From the NCBI RefSeq assembly GCF_022808645.1, contig NZ_JAKZKT010000009.1:1-64000 (forward strand): DNA of 64,000 nucleotides, read 5' to 3'. The notes beneath the pieces are model-generated. The model was not told the origin of the DNA. It worked only from the letters and a program-made list of their open reading frames with translations, and searched no databases. Below are positions 1 to 10,174 of the stretch, one piece after another. The stretch comes from Bacillus litorisediminis. GTDB lineage: Bacteria; Bacillota; Bacilli; Bacillales; JC228. A program made the position numbers and the translations under genes. Each line of letters begins with the position of its first letter. The first letter of the stretch is position 1.

Positions 1-327
1 GGGCAAAACAAAAAGAGTGAGGGAGCCGAAAGGCAACCACTTTCCTATAGGAATCCAATAGATCCCCAGTTGTCCGGATCAACTGGAAATTCTACTAGAA
101 AGAGCTCTTACTACTAATATACGAGGATTAGATTTATGAAATAAATGACTTAATTTATCTGGCAGCTTTAGTTGAATAAGAGCGAAGGAAAATACCTTTT
201 ATGATAGGATTAAAGAATAACGTGAAAGAACCTTAAAAACGACAAAAAAATAAGTGTCCCAAATGCAAATGAGTATGAGACACCTTTTTGATTTTTTGAG
301 TTATACTTTTTTAAAAAATTATATCTG
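1..327. other. Gene-free left edge
   Basis: I find no coding region with a start and ribosome binding site here. The stretch holds short dyads and, at its right end, the hairpin that closes the methyltransferase gene. No rRNA, tRNA or riboswitch consensus is recognisable to me. It may be the 3' flank of a gene outside the window. Confidence 0.4.
243..283 (-). terminator. Terminator of the methyltransferase gene
   Basis: Read on the minus strand, GTGTCTC pairs with GGGACAC across a loop of about 16 nt and is followed by a T-rich run. It lies about 45 nt beyond the stop codon of the minus-strand methyltransferase. On the plus strand it also ends in a T-rich run, so it may act in both directions. 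Confidence 0.55.
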
Positions 328-1170
328 CTAAATTCGCTTAATAACAGCTATCATATGAGTGCCGCCGTCTATGGCACCTGGTTCGCGGCAAAACTCTAGT
401 TCCCATTGAAGATATTGCTCCCAAAGTGTTGAATCATTTATGATAACCTCATTTAGAATTTCTTCATTATTAAGTGATAGAAAATTCGCTGCAGCAGCAT
501 CGATAATTTCGCAGACTTGTTGTTTTAGAAAGGATTCTAACTCTGACCATCTGAACATATGACAGAAATGTCCAGACGGTGCAAGCTGTCCATATAAATC
601 TCCCGATTGATTTACATTTTCAATCAATTCAATCCCGTGACGTTGGGTCAATTTTAATATTTCAGGTAAGAACCGTTTAGTAGCTCCTAAAAGAGACATG
701 ACACTGATTAAAACATAACCATCCGGCTTAGTCACACGCAGTAACTCCTTTATAGCATCGTCCTTTTTCTCAAAAACATAACTTAGTGCCCCGCCAAAGC
801 ATACCACTTTATCGAATGAAGAGGATTCATATTTTGATAGATCTACAATATCCAGCTCATCCCATGATTCAACATAATCTCCATAGCCAGATTCATGAAC
901 TTTTAAACGGTTAAGTTCCAATTGTTTTGGAGAAATATCTCCTACAGTAATGCTTGCACCTAACTTAGCTAATTCAATTGTAAATCTACCTGGACCTGCT
1001 CCAGCTTCTAGAACCCGGTCCCCTTTGTTGATGTACCGGTTTAAGAAATATTTATGCACATGAAAATTAACCTTATTTTCAGGTGTTGATTCAAGTCTTT
1101 CCCATTCTCGTTCACCATATTGATCATAAAACTGTTTAATATGCCCTGCATCGTACTTAATGTTCATCAT
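328..1170 (-). CDS. Class I SAM-dependent methyltransferase
   Basis: A 280-residue soluble protein. The SAM-binding motif I reads VLEAGAGPGRF (about residues 53-63) and is followed by an acidic strand end (TVGDIS, about 75-80). A later KVVCFGGALSYV block fits motif IV of the Methyltransf_11/25 group. These folds move a methyl group from S-adenosylmethionine to a small molecule, protein or nucleic acid; the substrate cannot be told from the sequence. A GGAGG ribosome binding site lies just upstream, and two adjacent ATG codons are possible starts; the second (1167) has the better spacing. The gene is monocistronic, with its own terminator downstream. Confidence 0.85.
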   Translation of the reverse strand: MMNIKYDAGHIKQFYDQYGEREWERLESTPENKVNFHVHKYFLNRYINKGDRVLEAGAGPGRFTIELAKLGASITVGDISPKQLELNRLKVHESGYGDYVESWDELDIVDLSKYESSSFDKVVCFGGALSYVFEKKDDAIKELLRVTKPDGYVLISVMSLLGATKRFLPEILKLTQRHGIELIENVNQSGDLYGQLAPSGHFCHMFRWSELESFLKQQVCEIIDAAAANFLSLNNEEILNEVIINDSTLWEQYLQWELEFCREPGAIDGGTHMIAVIKRI

Positions 1171-1400
1171 TGAACCTCCTGAGTAAAATTTTAGAGCGAA
1201 TTCAATTGAAAAATGTAATAAATTTCAGAATTTTAGTTTGATAATATTACCATTTGAACTTAAAATTGTAAATATCGATTCATGCAATAAGCAACGTGAA
1301 CGAAAACAAAAGGATCAATGTTGGGCACTCATTGAATTCTGAGTTTATTGGTGGAAAGTATAAATGGGGATGAGGCTAATTTAAGAAAACAATAATCAGA

Positions 1401-1622
1401 GTGCTAGTTTTCGTGATTATTATACCAATATGCATTTTTTACATCCTATATAACGGTAATGAAGGAGGGGGAGGAACCAGAGGGCATACATCGTACACTT
1501 ATATTGTAACGCCACCTTTACCAGACAATCATTCAAAAATTACATTATTTTTTAAAGAATATAAAGCACCTTTTAAAAGAAAACCGACGGGTCTTGAATT
1601 TGTCATAAAACTGGACAACTAG
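1401..1622 (+). CDS. Small hypothetical protein with one N-terminal membrane segment
   Basis: A 73-codon frame that would begin at GTG. It codes for one hydrophobic segment (about residues 2-17, VFVIIIPICIFYILY), a glycine-rich turn and a soluble tail ending in LEFVIKLDN. No clear ribosome binding site precedes the GTG and the upstream frame closes only eight codons earlier. I do not recognise the family. Being next to a broken VOC gene, it could itself be a gene fragment; alternatively it is a small secreted or membrane peptide. Confidence 0.35.
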   Translation: MLVFVIIIPICIFYILYNGNEGGGGTRGHTSYTYIVTPPLPDNHSKITLFFKEYKAPFKRKPTGLEFVIKLDN

Positions 1623-1680
1623 TTTAATTCTATAACGATTCCATATCCCTCATTAAAAAAAGGGTGACTTGAACAAAGAA

Positions 1681-1858
1681 GTATTGATGCCTGGCGGATA
1701 TCAGGTAAACATGGATTTGATGTATTAAAGATGATGAACCTTGATCTGTCCAACAATTCTATGTCCGCGATCCGTTTGGCAAGCTTGTTAATATTCTAGC
1801 TCATGACACTAGCGATGTACACATAAGGTTGGGCCTCTTGAAAAATCTATATAAATAG
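1681..1858 (+). pseudogene. Remnant of a VOC (glyoxalase/bleomycin-resistance-like) protein
   Basis: The translation around 1754-1815 reads QFYVRDPFGKLVNILAHD, the typical C-terminal strand of vicinal-oxygen-chelate proteins (pattern YxxDPxGNxxE/L). The upstream part (DAWRISGKHGFDV, about 1690-1730) lies in a different frame, and no start codon or N-terminal half remains. I read this as the frameshifted 3' third of a decayed VOC gene. Function is lost in this form. Confidence 0.6.
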
Positions 1859-1924
1859 ATATATTGGATAGAGTCTAGTACCAAGTGTAGATAATTATAA
1901 ACCATAATTAAAAGGAGATCATTT

Positions 1925-2293
1925 ATGGATAATAAAATAAGAAAAATTGAAGAGGTTAATCAATTTATTTTGGATTTACCCAAAAATATTCAGACCATTA
2001 CAGTTGCTTTAAGAGAAATCATTCTTAATTCTTCACCAGAACTTAAAGAAGAGTTTAAATGGTCTATGCCTAATTATTCTTATAATGGATTAGTTTGTTA
2101 TATTCAAACTGCCAAAAAACATGTTAATCTAGGTTTTTTCAAAGGTAATGTACTCCAAGAAAAAGACGTTCACAAATTATTACAGGGTACAGCGAAAGCA
2201 ATGAGACATATTAAAATCAAAAAAATGGAAGAAATTCAACCAGAGGCCTTCACCTCACTTATTCAACAAGCGGTAAGATTGAATGAGGATTAA
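1925..2293 (+). CDS. DUF1801 (YdhG-like) protein
   Basis: A 122-residue protein with the DUF1801 layout: an N-terminal helix (IEEVNQFILDLPKNIQ), a second helix with LREIILNSSPELKEEFKWSMPNYSY, then a beta strand core (VCYIQTAKKHVNLGFFKG). The fold is shared with B. subtilis YdhG, which has been described as a frataxin-like iron chaperone; whether this member binds iron is unknown. The AAAGGAGATCATTT ribosome binding site decides the ATG start. A second, more canonical DUF1801 gene lies at 49797-50168 in this window; the two are diverged paralogues. Confidence 0.8.
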   Translation: MDNKIRKIEEVNQFILDLPKNIQTITVALREIILNSSPELKEEFKWSMPNYSYNGLVCYIQTAKKHVNLGFFKGNVLQEKDVHKLLQGTAKAMRHIKIKKMEEIQPEAFTSLIQQAVRLNED

Positions 2294-2380
2294 CGCTATA
2301 AAGGAGTTGTTTTAAAACGTTTGGTAACAACAATGGAATGTATGAAACTTATTGTATTAAGGAGAAGAAATTCCTTTTGT

Positions 2381-2962
2381 CTAGTTAATGGTGGTGCTGC
2401 GATTTTTTTCAAACCATATAAAAAGATTCGTAATCCATTTTGAAACTAGCATAATTGCCAAATATCCAATAAACAAATAAAAATAATTGGCTCCTCTAGA
2501 GAATTCAAACAAGCCAAGCGTTACCATTAAAGGTTTCAAAATAAATGCAAAAAATAAACTTAATAATGTGAAATAGAAATAATAATTTTTATTGTTCTTA
2601 ATTACCCATTGATATACCAATATATAGATTACTGGCACTAATGCGACATCTAAAGAAAAACTATAAGGAAAAAAAGGTATTGCTCTATATGGGTATCCCC
2701 AAAAACCAAAAATTACTCCAGGCAGATCTATATATGTAAACCATACGTGAACATTAAACCCATAAAACCCTAATAATAAAGCTTTTTTTCTATCAATGGT
2801 AAAATAAAGTACAATTAAAGGAACTAAAAGAAGTAATACAGTCACCCAAAATTGCCAAGTATTAAAGCTGGAAAATTGATTCCAATAATCAATCCAATTA
2901 TGGCTAATTTCTACTTGATTAGAACTTATTTTTTCGTATGTCATCTTCTGTTCTGATGGCAT
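2381..2962 (-). CDS. CBO0543-type polytopic membrane protein
   Basis: A 193-residue membrane protein with a hydrophilic N-terminal 35 residues and then about five transmembrane segments. The block DRKKALLLGFYGFNVHVWFT (about residues 72-91) is the recognisable signature of the CBO0543 family, which is common in spore-forming Firmicutes and has no assigned function. The aromatic-rich loop FGFWGYPYRAIPFFPYS is also typical. A purine-rich AAGAAGGAGAA precedes the ATG. It is a single gene flanked by genes on the other strand. Confidence 0.7.
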   Translation of the reverse strand: MPSEQKMTYEKISSNQVEISHNWIDYWNQFSSFNTWQFWVTVLLLLVPLIVLYFTIDRKKALLLGFYGFNVHVWFTYIDLPGVIFGFWGYPYRAIPFFPYSFSLDVALVPVIYILVYQWVIKNNKNYYFYFTLLSLFFAFILKPLMVTLGLFEFSRGANYFYLFIGYLAIMLVSKWITNLFIWFEKNRSTTIN

Positions 2963-3102
2963 TTTATAAATTCTCCTTCTTTCAAAACTCGGTTAAATAT
3001 TATTATTACTTGCTGGTATAGACAATATGTAAGAAGGGATTAAGTTTTTATCTTGTAGTGAAGAAGCAGAGAGGAAAACTAAAGATATAAAGGGAGTTTG
3101 GC

Positions 3103-4131
3103 ATGCATTCTAATATAAAGGTTGGCAGAGTCGTTAAAGTAATTAATGATATTACTAGGAAAGAGGTTTTTGCAGAAGACAGTGAGTTTCGCTCTTTTCC
3201 AGTCAGCATATTTTATCCTGCCCTAGAAAATCCAGCAGATGTACACGAAAGAGATCTTACATCTCTATTCTATCCCGCAATCGATGAAGTAATCGGTATA
3301 TTTGCAAAGGTTGGAATTAAGGATGAAAAGTTGAAAGAAATTTCAATTTCGGTTATGGAAAGTGCTAAGCCTTTACAAAATGCTTCATTTCCAGTAATTC
3401 TATTATCTCCAGGTTTTGGAATCGATCGAGATTTGTATATTGAGATCATAACAGCTATTGTTCAAAAAGGATATATAGTTGTTACACTTAGTGTCCCGTA
3501 CGACAGTTTATTTACGGTTTTTCCTAATGGGAAAGTCGTATTGCAAGCCGAAAGATTTCCTGAGGATCAATCCCAGATATTTACGAGAATCGAAGATGTT
3601 CGTTTTGTATTAAGTTATCTAGAAAAATGGAATCAAGAAGAGTTTTTTAATGGAATATTTGATACCAATAAAATTGGACTGATAGGACATTCCTTTGGCG
3701 GGGCTACTGTTTTTAATGTAGCTGCTTTGGATAAACGTATACGCTGTGCCATTTTATTTGATGCAAGTTTGCATTTAATTGATGACAAAATGCCAAATAT
3801 CCCAATACTAAATATTCGTCAAGAAGCTGCTTCCTATAATGAGTTTCTTCAAGCAATTATGGACGTCAAGGATGAAAGTACAAGTGAGGCTATTGCCAAG
3901 CGCTATATTAAAAATCAAATACATATGTATCAACACTTACATTCAAGTAGTTCATTTGTGAAAATATTAGGGGCAAATCATATGTCATTCTCAACCATTG
4001 GGAGACTCATTTCCGATGTATCCCCACATGTTACTAAAACAATTCAGGAACTAACTATTGCATTTCTTAAAGAGTATTTGAAAGAAATACAAGGTACCTA
4101 TTCGAAAGGTATAACGAAAAGAGAAGATTAA
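3103..4131 (+). CDS. Alpha/beta hydrolase, PAF-acetylhydrolase/dienelactone-hydrolase-like
   Basis: A 342-residue protein with an alpha/beta hydrolase core. The nucleophile elbow is GHSFGG with Ser near residue 197. An oxyanion-hole strand PVILLSPGFGIDRD lies near residues 97-110, the candidate acid is in CAILFDASLHL, and the candidate catalytic His is in GANHMSF (about 290). The layout resembles bacterial homologues of platelet-activating-factor acetylhydrolase isoform II. There is no signal peptide, so it is likely a cytosolic esterase or lipase; the substrate is unknown. AAAGGGAG precedes the ATG. Confidence 0.8.
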   Translation: MHSNIKVGRVVKVINDITRKEVFAEDSEFRSFPVSIFYPALENPADVHERDLTSLFYPAIDEVIGIFAKVGIKDEKLKEISISVMESAKPLQNASFPVILLSPGFGIDRDLYIEIITAIVQKGYIVVTLSVPYDSLFTVFPNGKVVLQAERFPEDQSQIFTRIEDVRFVLSYLEKWNQEEFFNGIFDTNKIGLIGHSFGGATVFNVAALDKRIRCAILFDASLHLIDDKMPNIPILNIRQEAASYNEFLQAIMDVKDESTSEAIAKRYIKNQIHMYQHLHSSSSFVKILGANHMSFSTIGRLISDVSPHVTKTIQELTIAFLKEYLKEIQGTYSKGITKRED

Positions 4132-4265
4132 AAAATCATGTAAAAATTGATGGAAGTGGATTACCTGTTTAATCTTACATTGCATAATTGAGTTGAAACT
4201 ACATTTATATTTCTAAATCATCAGGTCTCTTTGAATGCAGAAAGGATTTTGAGATTTCACTCGAT

Positions 4266-5368
4266 TTAAACACTTTCCTTCTTTGTTTTCCTCCGGACAT
4301 AACCTATTATTAATATAAGGAGTGGCAGAAATCCTCCTACGATATAACTTAGAATCAATAGAACTTGCCTATCCCATTGCTGCTGTTCCACAACATTTGG
4401 AAACATCATAGAAGCAAATGCAGTTAAAATCATCCCCATCGGCAGAACAATAGGACGATAACTTTTTAGATTCAAAACTTGTCCAAGTCCTGTACAGCAT
4501 GCATAAAAGTAAAAAATCAATTTGAAATATACGGCTATAAACCACATGGTCGCTACTATAACTTCAATTCGTTTAACAAAGTCACCTACATTTATTTTTT
4601 GGGCTAATACATAACTCGGTAAGGAATTTTTGCAGTTGCCTCAGCTCCTATAACTAGGATAGCCAAGATTGTTATAATAAAAATTATAATTCCTCCTATT
4701 ATTTGACCTATATAAAATGATCTTTGTGCTTCTTGAAGCTTATTTACACTTGCAGGAAAGATCATCAATAAAAAAACGGCATTTAGAGAGGAAACACTTA
4801 CTAATATAAGAGTAGGAAAAAGCAAGGGCTTTAAGCCATTTTCCAAAACAGGTTGTAAATTTTGAAACTTACTTTCAGGTATTACAAACAGCAGTACGAA
4901 AAATAAGAAGATAAAGATTACCCAGAATATTTCGGCCGCACGTGAAAATGTTTCCAAACCGATGCGGACAGCCATTACCAAAAGAATAGCTGTCATGATA
5001 TGAAGTACTTCTATTGGTGTTTCTGGCAAGAGATTTACCCGAAAGAACGTACCAGAATAGTAAAGAAGTTCTGCTGAAGCAATAAATGCGATCCAAACCA
5101 TAATAAGGGATACTATTTTTCCAAGCCACTTTCCAAAGAGTTTTTCATTGATTTGAGCAATATTCATATGTGGGAATAGTTCAGCAATCTTGTTAAACAT
5201 CCATATTATAGCTAGCCCAATGACGATACTGAGTATCACTACTAACCAAGCATCCTGCTTTGCATAATTTGCTATAACGGATGGAAACACAAGTATACTA
5301 GTTCCAATTGTAAAAAAGGTTACTAAAACCCTAAATTGGCGAACCGAAATTTTTTCATTTTCAGGCAT
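4266..5368 (-). pseudogene. Spore germinant receptor subunit B (GerAB family), frameshifted
   Basis: GerAB-type subunits are about 365-residue, ten-helix permease-like proteins of the amino acid/polyamine transporter superfamily. They form the germinant-sensing membrane part of the receptor in the spore inner membrane. The first 254 codons (start at 5368) are clear: RQFRVLVTFFTIGTSILVFPS at the N-terminus and repeated membrane helices. The frame then runs into a stop after AEATAKIPY. Adding one base at about 4617-4622 restores ...IPYPSYVLAQKINVGDFVKR and joins the downstream frame, which codes for the last helices (MWFIAVYFKLIFYFYACC, GLLPLLILIIGY-like end). The loss is one C in a short C run, so it is either a read error or a real mutation that would inactivate the receptor. 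Confidence 0.85.
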
Positions 5369-5387
5369 GGGCTATTTCCCTCACTGG

Positions 5388-5618
5388 TTATGTTAAAAGT
5401 TCATACATAAAGTTACTAAAAGGCTGGAAAATCATATTCATTCCTCTTATTGGGTTAGGAAGGGTGATATGAAAACTATGTGCGATGGATAAACCAACGC
5501 CAATTAACAGAAGAACAGAAAATATCCAGAGTTCTTTCTTAAACTTATTTCTTTTTAAATGGGGGACATCGATCGCGATGATAATCAAAGCTGCAACTAC
5601 TGCCACTATTGAAGTCAT
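5388..5618 (-). CDS. Small two-helix germinant receptor accessory protein (D subunit type)
   Basis: A 76-residue protein with two predicted membrane helices (about residues 3-18 and 31-47) joined by a basic loop HLKRNKFKK, then a C-terminal amphipathic tail. It sits between the A and B subunit genes. Small two-helix D proteins of this size are encoded in several Bacillus germinant receptor operons and have been reported to modulate receptor activity. Position, size and topology fit; I cannot confirm by sequence identity. AGAGGAG precedes the ATG, and the B gene starts about 20 nt downstream, so the genes are cotranscribed. Confidence 0.7.
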   Translation of the reverse strand: MTSIVAVVAALIIIAIDVPHLKRNKFKKELWIFSVLLLIGVGLSIAHSFHITLPNPIRGMNMIFQPFSNFMYELLT

Positions 5619-5677
5619 GTGAAAACTCCTCTTTTACATGTACTGATATTAATTCTAGTATTGACAACATGCCACTT

Positions 5678-7276
5678 TTAATTATTTCCTTGGTCCGGTT
5701 TCGGAATATCTGTTTCCTCTCTTTTTATATTACTTTTACTAATTAAACGCGGACGTGTGGATTGAGCCCACTTTGGAAAAAGAAACACTGCATCTTTTTG
5801 ATCTTCTTTAATATAAGGTGCAAATGGTGACATATAAGGTACTCCAAACGATCTTAAACTGCATAAATGAAGAATGACTGCAAATAATCCAAACGTTATT
5901 CCAAAAAATCCAAATGAAGCAGCTAATCCCATGAATGGAAAACGAAGCATTCGAATGGAAATAGATAAATTATAAGAACTAACAATAAAACTTGATATCG
6001 CAGTAATGGATACAACAATAACCATCGCAGCTGAAACGATGCCTGCTTCGACTGCCGCAGTTCCAATTACTAAAGTTCCAACAATGGAAACTGCTTGGCC
6101 AATTGCCTTTGGCAATCTCAAGCCTGATTCACGCAGGATCTCAAACGTAACCTCCATCATAAAAGCCTCTATAAAAGCCGGAAACGGAACCCCTTCACGT
6201 TGTGCTGCGAGACTAATTAATAATGGGGTTGGCAGCATCTCTTGATGAAAAGTCGTAATGGCAATATATACGGAGGGTCCTAACATAGCGATTAATAAAC
6301 CGATAAATCTTAAGATACGTAAAAGTGTCGTAATATCTGCACGACTGTAATAATCATCTGGAGCATGAAGAAATTGGACAAATACGGCTGGTACTATTAA
6401 TACAAAAGGAGTGCCATTAACTAAAATGGCAATCCTTCCTTCTAAAAGGTTTGCTGCGACAACATCTGGGCGTTCGGTATGATAGATGGTTGGAAAAGGG
6501 GAATACGTAGCATCTTGGATGAGCTCTTCAATATATAAAGTATCTAAGATACTGTCAATATTAATCTTATCTAAGCGGCTCCTTACTTCTTCTAATACTT
6601 TCTCGTTGGCAATTCCTTTTATATACATTAAAGACACAATCGTCTTTGTTTGTTTTCCAATTTTCCTTGATTCTAACCATAGATTAGGATTATTTATTTT
6701 TCGGCGGATTAAGGCGGTATTGACTCGAATATTTTCCGTTAGGGCTTCCCTTGGCCCCCTTATGGAATTTTCGGTAGATGGTTCTGTTACATTTCTTTCT
6801 TTTCCTCCCTTCATGCTAATGGCTAATCCGACGGAGTGTCCATCGATTAAGAGAATAACATGTCCTGAAAAAAGTGATTCATAAAGGGAATTGTAATCAG
6901 AAATATCTTTTATTTGTGCAACTGTGAGGGTTGTTTCCTTTATCTTTATAACAAGCTCTTCCAAACTTACAGTGTTTACATCTGGCTGAGGGAAATCTTT
7001 CATCAATGATTCTAAGATGAATTCTTGGTTAGCAATCGTATCAACGAGCCCATCTGTAAAAATAATGCTGGCTTTTATTGAATGTTCTCTTCCAATCCGG
7101 AATTCACGAATGATTATGTCTTCACTGTACCCAAGAGTTTCTTTTATCTTATGAAGGTTTTCAGCTAAATACGTGTTTAATTGACCATCATCCATTTGAA
7201 ATTGTGATCTATTTTTTTGACTAGGTTGTTTTTTTTTTAACCTAAGCTTTCTTGGTGATATTTTAAAAAAACCCAC
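5678..7276 (-). CDS. Spore germinant receptor subunit A (GerAA family)
   Basis: A 532-residue protein with the GerA family layout: a large hydrophilic N-terminal domain (about residues 1-290), then a membrane domain of about five to six helices (about 290-480), and a polar tail. Conserved blocks include VNTALIRRKI, ESRKIGKQTKT, GRIAILVNGTPFVLIVPAVF and SLAAQREGVPFPAF. It works with B and C subunits in the inner membrane of the spore to sense germinants and trigger core release. It starts with GTG at 7276, behind a weak GGGG ribosome binding site. It is the first gene of the minus-strand A-D-B operon; the C gene is divergent. The frame is intact, although B and C are not. Confidence 0.92.
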   Translation of the reverse strand: MGFFKISPRKLRLKKKQPSQKNRSQFQMDDGQLNTYLAENLHKIKETLGYSEDIIIREFRIGREHSIKASIIFTDGLVDTIANQEFILESLMKDFPQPDVNTVSLEELVIKIKETTLTVAQIKDISDYNSLYESLFSGHVILLIDGHSVGLAISMKGGKERNVTEPSTENSIRGPREALTENIRVNTALIRRKINNPNLWLESRKIGKQTKTIVSLMYIKGIANEKVLEEVRSRLDKINIDSILDTLYIEELIQDATYSPFPTIYHTERPDVVAANLLEGRIAILVNGTPFVLIVPAVFVQFLHAPDDYYSRADITTLLRILRFIGLLIAMLGPSVYIAITTFHQEMLPTPLLISLAAQREGVPFPAFIEAFMMEVTFEILRESGLRLPKAIGQAVSIVGTLVIGTAAVEAGIVSAAMVIVVSITAISSFIVSSYNLSISIRMLRFPFMGLAASFGFFGITFGLFAVILHLCSLRSFGVPYMSPFAPYIKEDQKDAVFLFPKWAQSTRPRLISKSNIKREETDIPKPDQGNN

Positions 7277-7459
7277 AGAGAATCCCCGCTTTTTTAATCT
7301 TATTTTTTTCGAAAATTATTCCCAATATACTCATGAAAAGGGTGATTCTTGAAATTAATTCGGTTTTTGACAATCACATCATGAATAAAAAGAATACTTT
7401 GTATTTCATTCGCTTAGGCTAACGATATACACTCATGTTTCAACTAGGAGAGTTAGCGG
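7277..7459. promoter_or_regulatory. Divergent intergenic region between gerA- and gerC-type genes
   Basis: This 183-nt spacer must hold the promoters of both receptor transcripts. In B. subtilis such operons are read by sigma G in the forespore. A GAATA at 7383-7387 followed about 19 nt later by CATTCG is a loose sigma-G-like match for the plus-strand gene, one nt off the usual spacing. I see no convincing match for the minus strand. Confidence 0.3.
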
Positions 7460-8664
7460 ATGAAACGTAAATTCCTAATTTTTATCATGTGTCTTTCGTT
7501 TGTTTTGATTATGACAGGATGTTGGACTCGAAAAGAGTTAAATGATCTGGCTATTGCTGTTGCAATGGGTATTGACAAAGTTGATAAACAGTATCTCCTA
7601 ACTGTACAAATTGTAAATCCAGGAGAGATTGCAGCTAAACAAGGGAGCGGGATAAGCACCCCTGTCGTTGTTTTTCAAGAAAAAGGGGAAACCATATTTG
7701 AAACCTTGAGGAAAATAACGACAAATGCTCCAAGAAAAGTTTACTTAGCTCATCTTAGAACGTTAATTTTCGGGGAAGAGTTAGCAAAAGAAGGGATTAG
7801 GAAAACACTCGATTTTCTATCAAGAGATCATGAATTAAGACCAGACTTTTATATCACAGTAGCAAAGGATGCAAGAGCAGAAGATATTTTGAAAATATTG
7901 ACATCCTTAGAGGATATTCCAGCTAATAAATTATATAATGCCCTTGAAACTTCCGAAAATGTTTGGGCTCAAACTATGTCAGTTACATTTGATACACTGA
8001 ATTCAAAGCTTATGAGTGAAGGAGCTAATCCCATTTTAACTGGTGTAATGAAAACAGGTGATACGCAGTCTGGGGGAGTGAAACAAAATATAGAGAATAT
8101 AGATCCTCCTATAAGACTTAAATATAATGGAATTTCCGTTTTTAAGGGTGAAAAATTAATAGGGTGGTTAAATGAAGAAGAAAGTAAAGGAGTTAATTTT
8201 GCACTTGGCGAAGTGAAAAATACAATTGTAACCACTTCTTGTCCGCAGGATGAAGGAAAATTGGCATTAGAGATAGTTAGAACAAATCAAAGTTTAAATA
8301 CAACAATAAAAAATGGACAACCGGTAGGAACTATAAAGCTATATATTGATGCAAATGTAGGTGATGTGGAATGTACAGATTTAGATTTAATGAAAGTAAG
8401 TACTATTTATGATCTCGAAAACAAAGCTGAAGAAAAAATCAAAGGACAAATTATTTCCTCTATTGAAGCTGCTCAAAAAAAATATCAATCCGATATTTTC
8501 GGTTTCGGAGAAGCTCTACACCGTTCTGAACCTGAATTTTGGAACGAATTAAAAAAACGTGGGATCAAAGGTTTACGGATATGCCAGTGCATGTAAATGT
8601 TACAGTGAAGGTCCATCACACTGGTACAATTGGAAATTTCGATTATCGAGAGGCAGGGGAATAG
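7460..8664 (+). pseudogene. Spore germinant receptor subunit C (Ger(x)C lipoprotein), frameshifted near its end
   Basis: Ger(x)C subunits are lipoproteins of about 370-400 residues that sit on the outer face of the spore inner membrane. The N-terminus has a basic start, a hydrophobic stretch and a lipobox LIMTGC (Cys about residue 21), followed by the family hallmark WTRKELNDLAIAVAMGIDK. The C-terminal domain is present up to FWNELKKRGIKG. There the frame slips and stops at 8596. Restoring one T in the TTT run near 8570 gives FTDMPVHVNVTVKVHHTGTI and the expected ending at 8664. Thus about 30 C-terminal residues are out of frame. The gene has its own AGGAGAG ribosome binding site and is divergent from the A-D-B operon, an unusual arrangement. 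Confidence 0.88.
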
Positions 8665-8791
8665 TGGAATAGAAGAAATAAACTACTCATTAACTAAATA
8701 TAATAAATTTTAAATCTTATGTAATTAAAGCAGTAATGTTAGAATAGACGAGAGAATAGTCACGTTGTAATGGATCAGAGGGGGAACAGCG

Positions 8792-9951
8792 GTGCAATTA
8801 GAAAAATTTATTGATCGCAGGAAGAGTCATTCCGTAAAGTGGTATTTAAACAATGATGAGATCATCCCGCTTTGCATTGCAGATATGGATTTTCAGGTTT
8901 CCGAAGAGATTCGGTCAGCATTTCCCAAAAAGCGATACATGGGATATACGGCTACAGTACTTTTTGTGAAAGATATTTTGACGCTATTATCCATTGGTGG
9001 AAGACTCAGCATCAATGGGAATTAAAAAGGGAATGGGTTAAATTTAGCCCCGGAATCATTCCAGGGATGAACTTACTATTAAAAGTGCTAACTGAACCTG
9101 GAGATCACGTCATTATTCAGGAGCCTGTATACTATCCTTTCTACCAAACCATTAAAACACAAGGTTGCCATGTCCAAGAGAATTCACTTATTTATCAAAA
9201 CGGCTACTACGAGATCGACTTTGACGACTTTGAAAAAAAGGCTTCACACCCGCGTGCAAAAGTATTGATCCTATGCAGCCCCCATAATCCTGTAGGGAGA
9301 GTGTGGACTAAAGCAGAGCTTAAGCGGCTAGGTGAAATTTGTGCCAGACATAAAGTGATGGTCATTTCAGATGAGATGCATTGTGATTTAACTTTTAAAG
9401 GTTATCAGCATACACCGTATGCGACTGTAGACCCTTCGCACCTTATGAATACGATAACCTGTGTGGCACCTAGTAAAACCTTTAATATTGCTGGGATGCA
9501 AAGTTCAATTATTATCATTCCTAATGAAGAAATTCGGGAAAAATACCAAGAGTTATTAGAAGGTTATGGCTTAATGAGACCAAATGCATTTGCGATTGAA
9601 GGAACAATTGCTGCATATTATCACGGATTACCATGGTTACAGCAAGTCAAAGCGTATTTAGAAGAAAATTTGAACTATGTAACCAAATATCTTGAAGAGA
9701 ATATTCCAGAATTGAAACCCGTTAAACCAGAAGCTACTCATTTAATATGGTTAAATTGCCGGGGATTACCGGTTGAACCACAGCAGCTTCATTCATTCTT
9801 TTTTGAAAAAGCAGGAATTCGTTTTGATGAAGGGCGAAAGTTTGGACCAGGCGGGGAAGGGTTTGAAAGAATTAATATTGCTTGTCCTCGTGAAATTTTA
9901 GAAACAGCCCTTCATAGAGTTGAAAAAGCTGTGAGAACCCTAAAAAAGTAG
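8792..9951 (+). pseudogene. PatB/MalY-type PLP-dependent C-S lyase, frameshifted near the 5' end
   Basis: Members are about 390 residues and use PLP to cleave cystathionine or cysteine conjugates (cystathionine beta-lyase / aminotransferase class I-II fold). The start at 8792 gives FIDRRKSHSVKW and PLCIADMDFQ, the family N-terminus. After SAFPKK the frame is lost. Restoring one A in the A run at about 8929-8934 gives AIHGIYGYSTFCERY and joins the long downstream frame. That part shows the substrate-binding FSPGIIPGMN, the aspartate region CSPHNPVGRVW and SDEMHCDL, and the PLP lysine in APSKTFNIAG. It ends with the normal C-terminus. The gene stands alone, with a terminator about 85 nt downstream. 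Confidence 0.88.
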
Positions 9952-10034
9952 ATACATTTTTGGTTTGTTTTTTCTCATTTATACTTTCAATTCGTAACAA
10001 TGCAGGTTTCATAAAGAATACAAAGGAATTAAAG

Positions 10035-10071
10035 AAAGTGAAGGATATATACCTATACCTTCACTTTTTTG
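10035..10071 (+). terminator. Rho-independent terminator after the C-S lyase gene
   Basis: AAAGTGAAGGATATA and TATACCTTCACTTT form a near-perfect stem with a very short loop, followed by a T run. Confidence 0.8.
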
Positions 10072-10174
10072 CTTAAGAAGAAATTATTTATGCAAAGGGA
10101 ACCTTCTGAATTAGCTCGCTAGGGTCCGTGTAAAACAGCTTTTCAGTGCCGATTGAGGTGGAGGCAGATGAGAC

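Noticed and set aside
1-240. A structured RNA at the left edge
   Set aside because: Short stems such as GAGCCGAAAGGC are visible, but no complete riboswitch, tRNA or intron-domain consensus could be matched.
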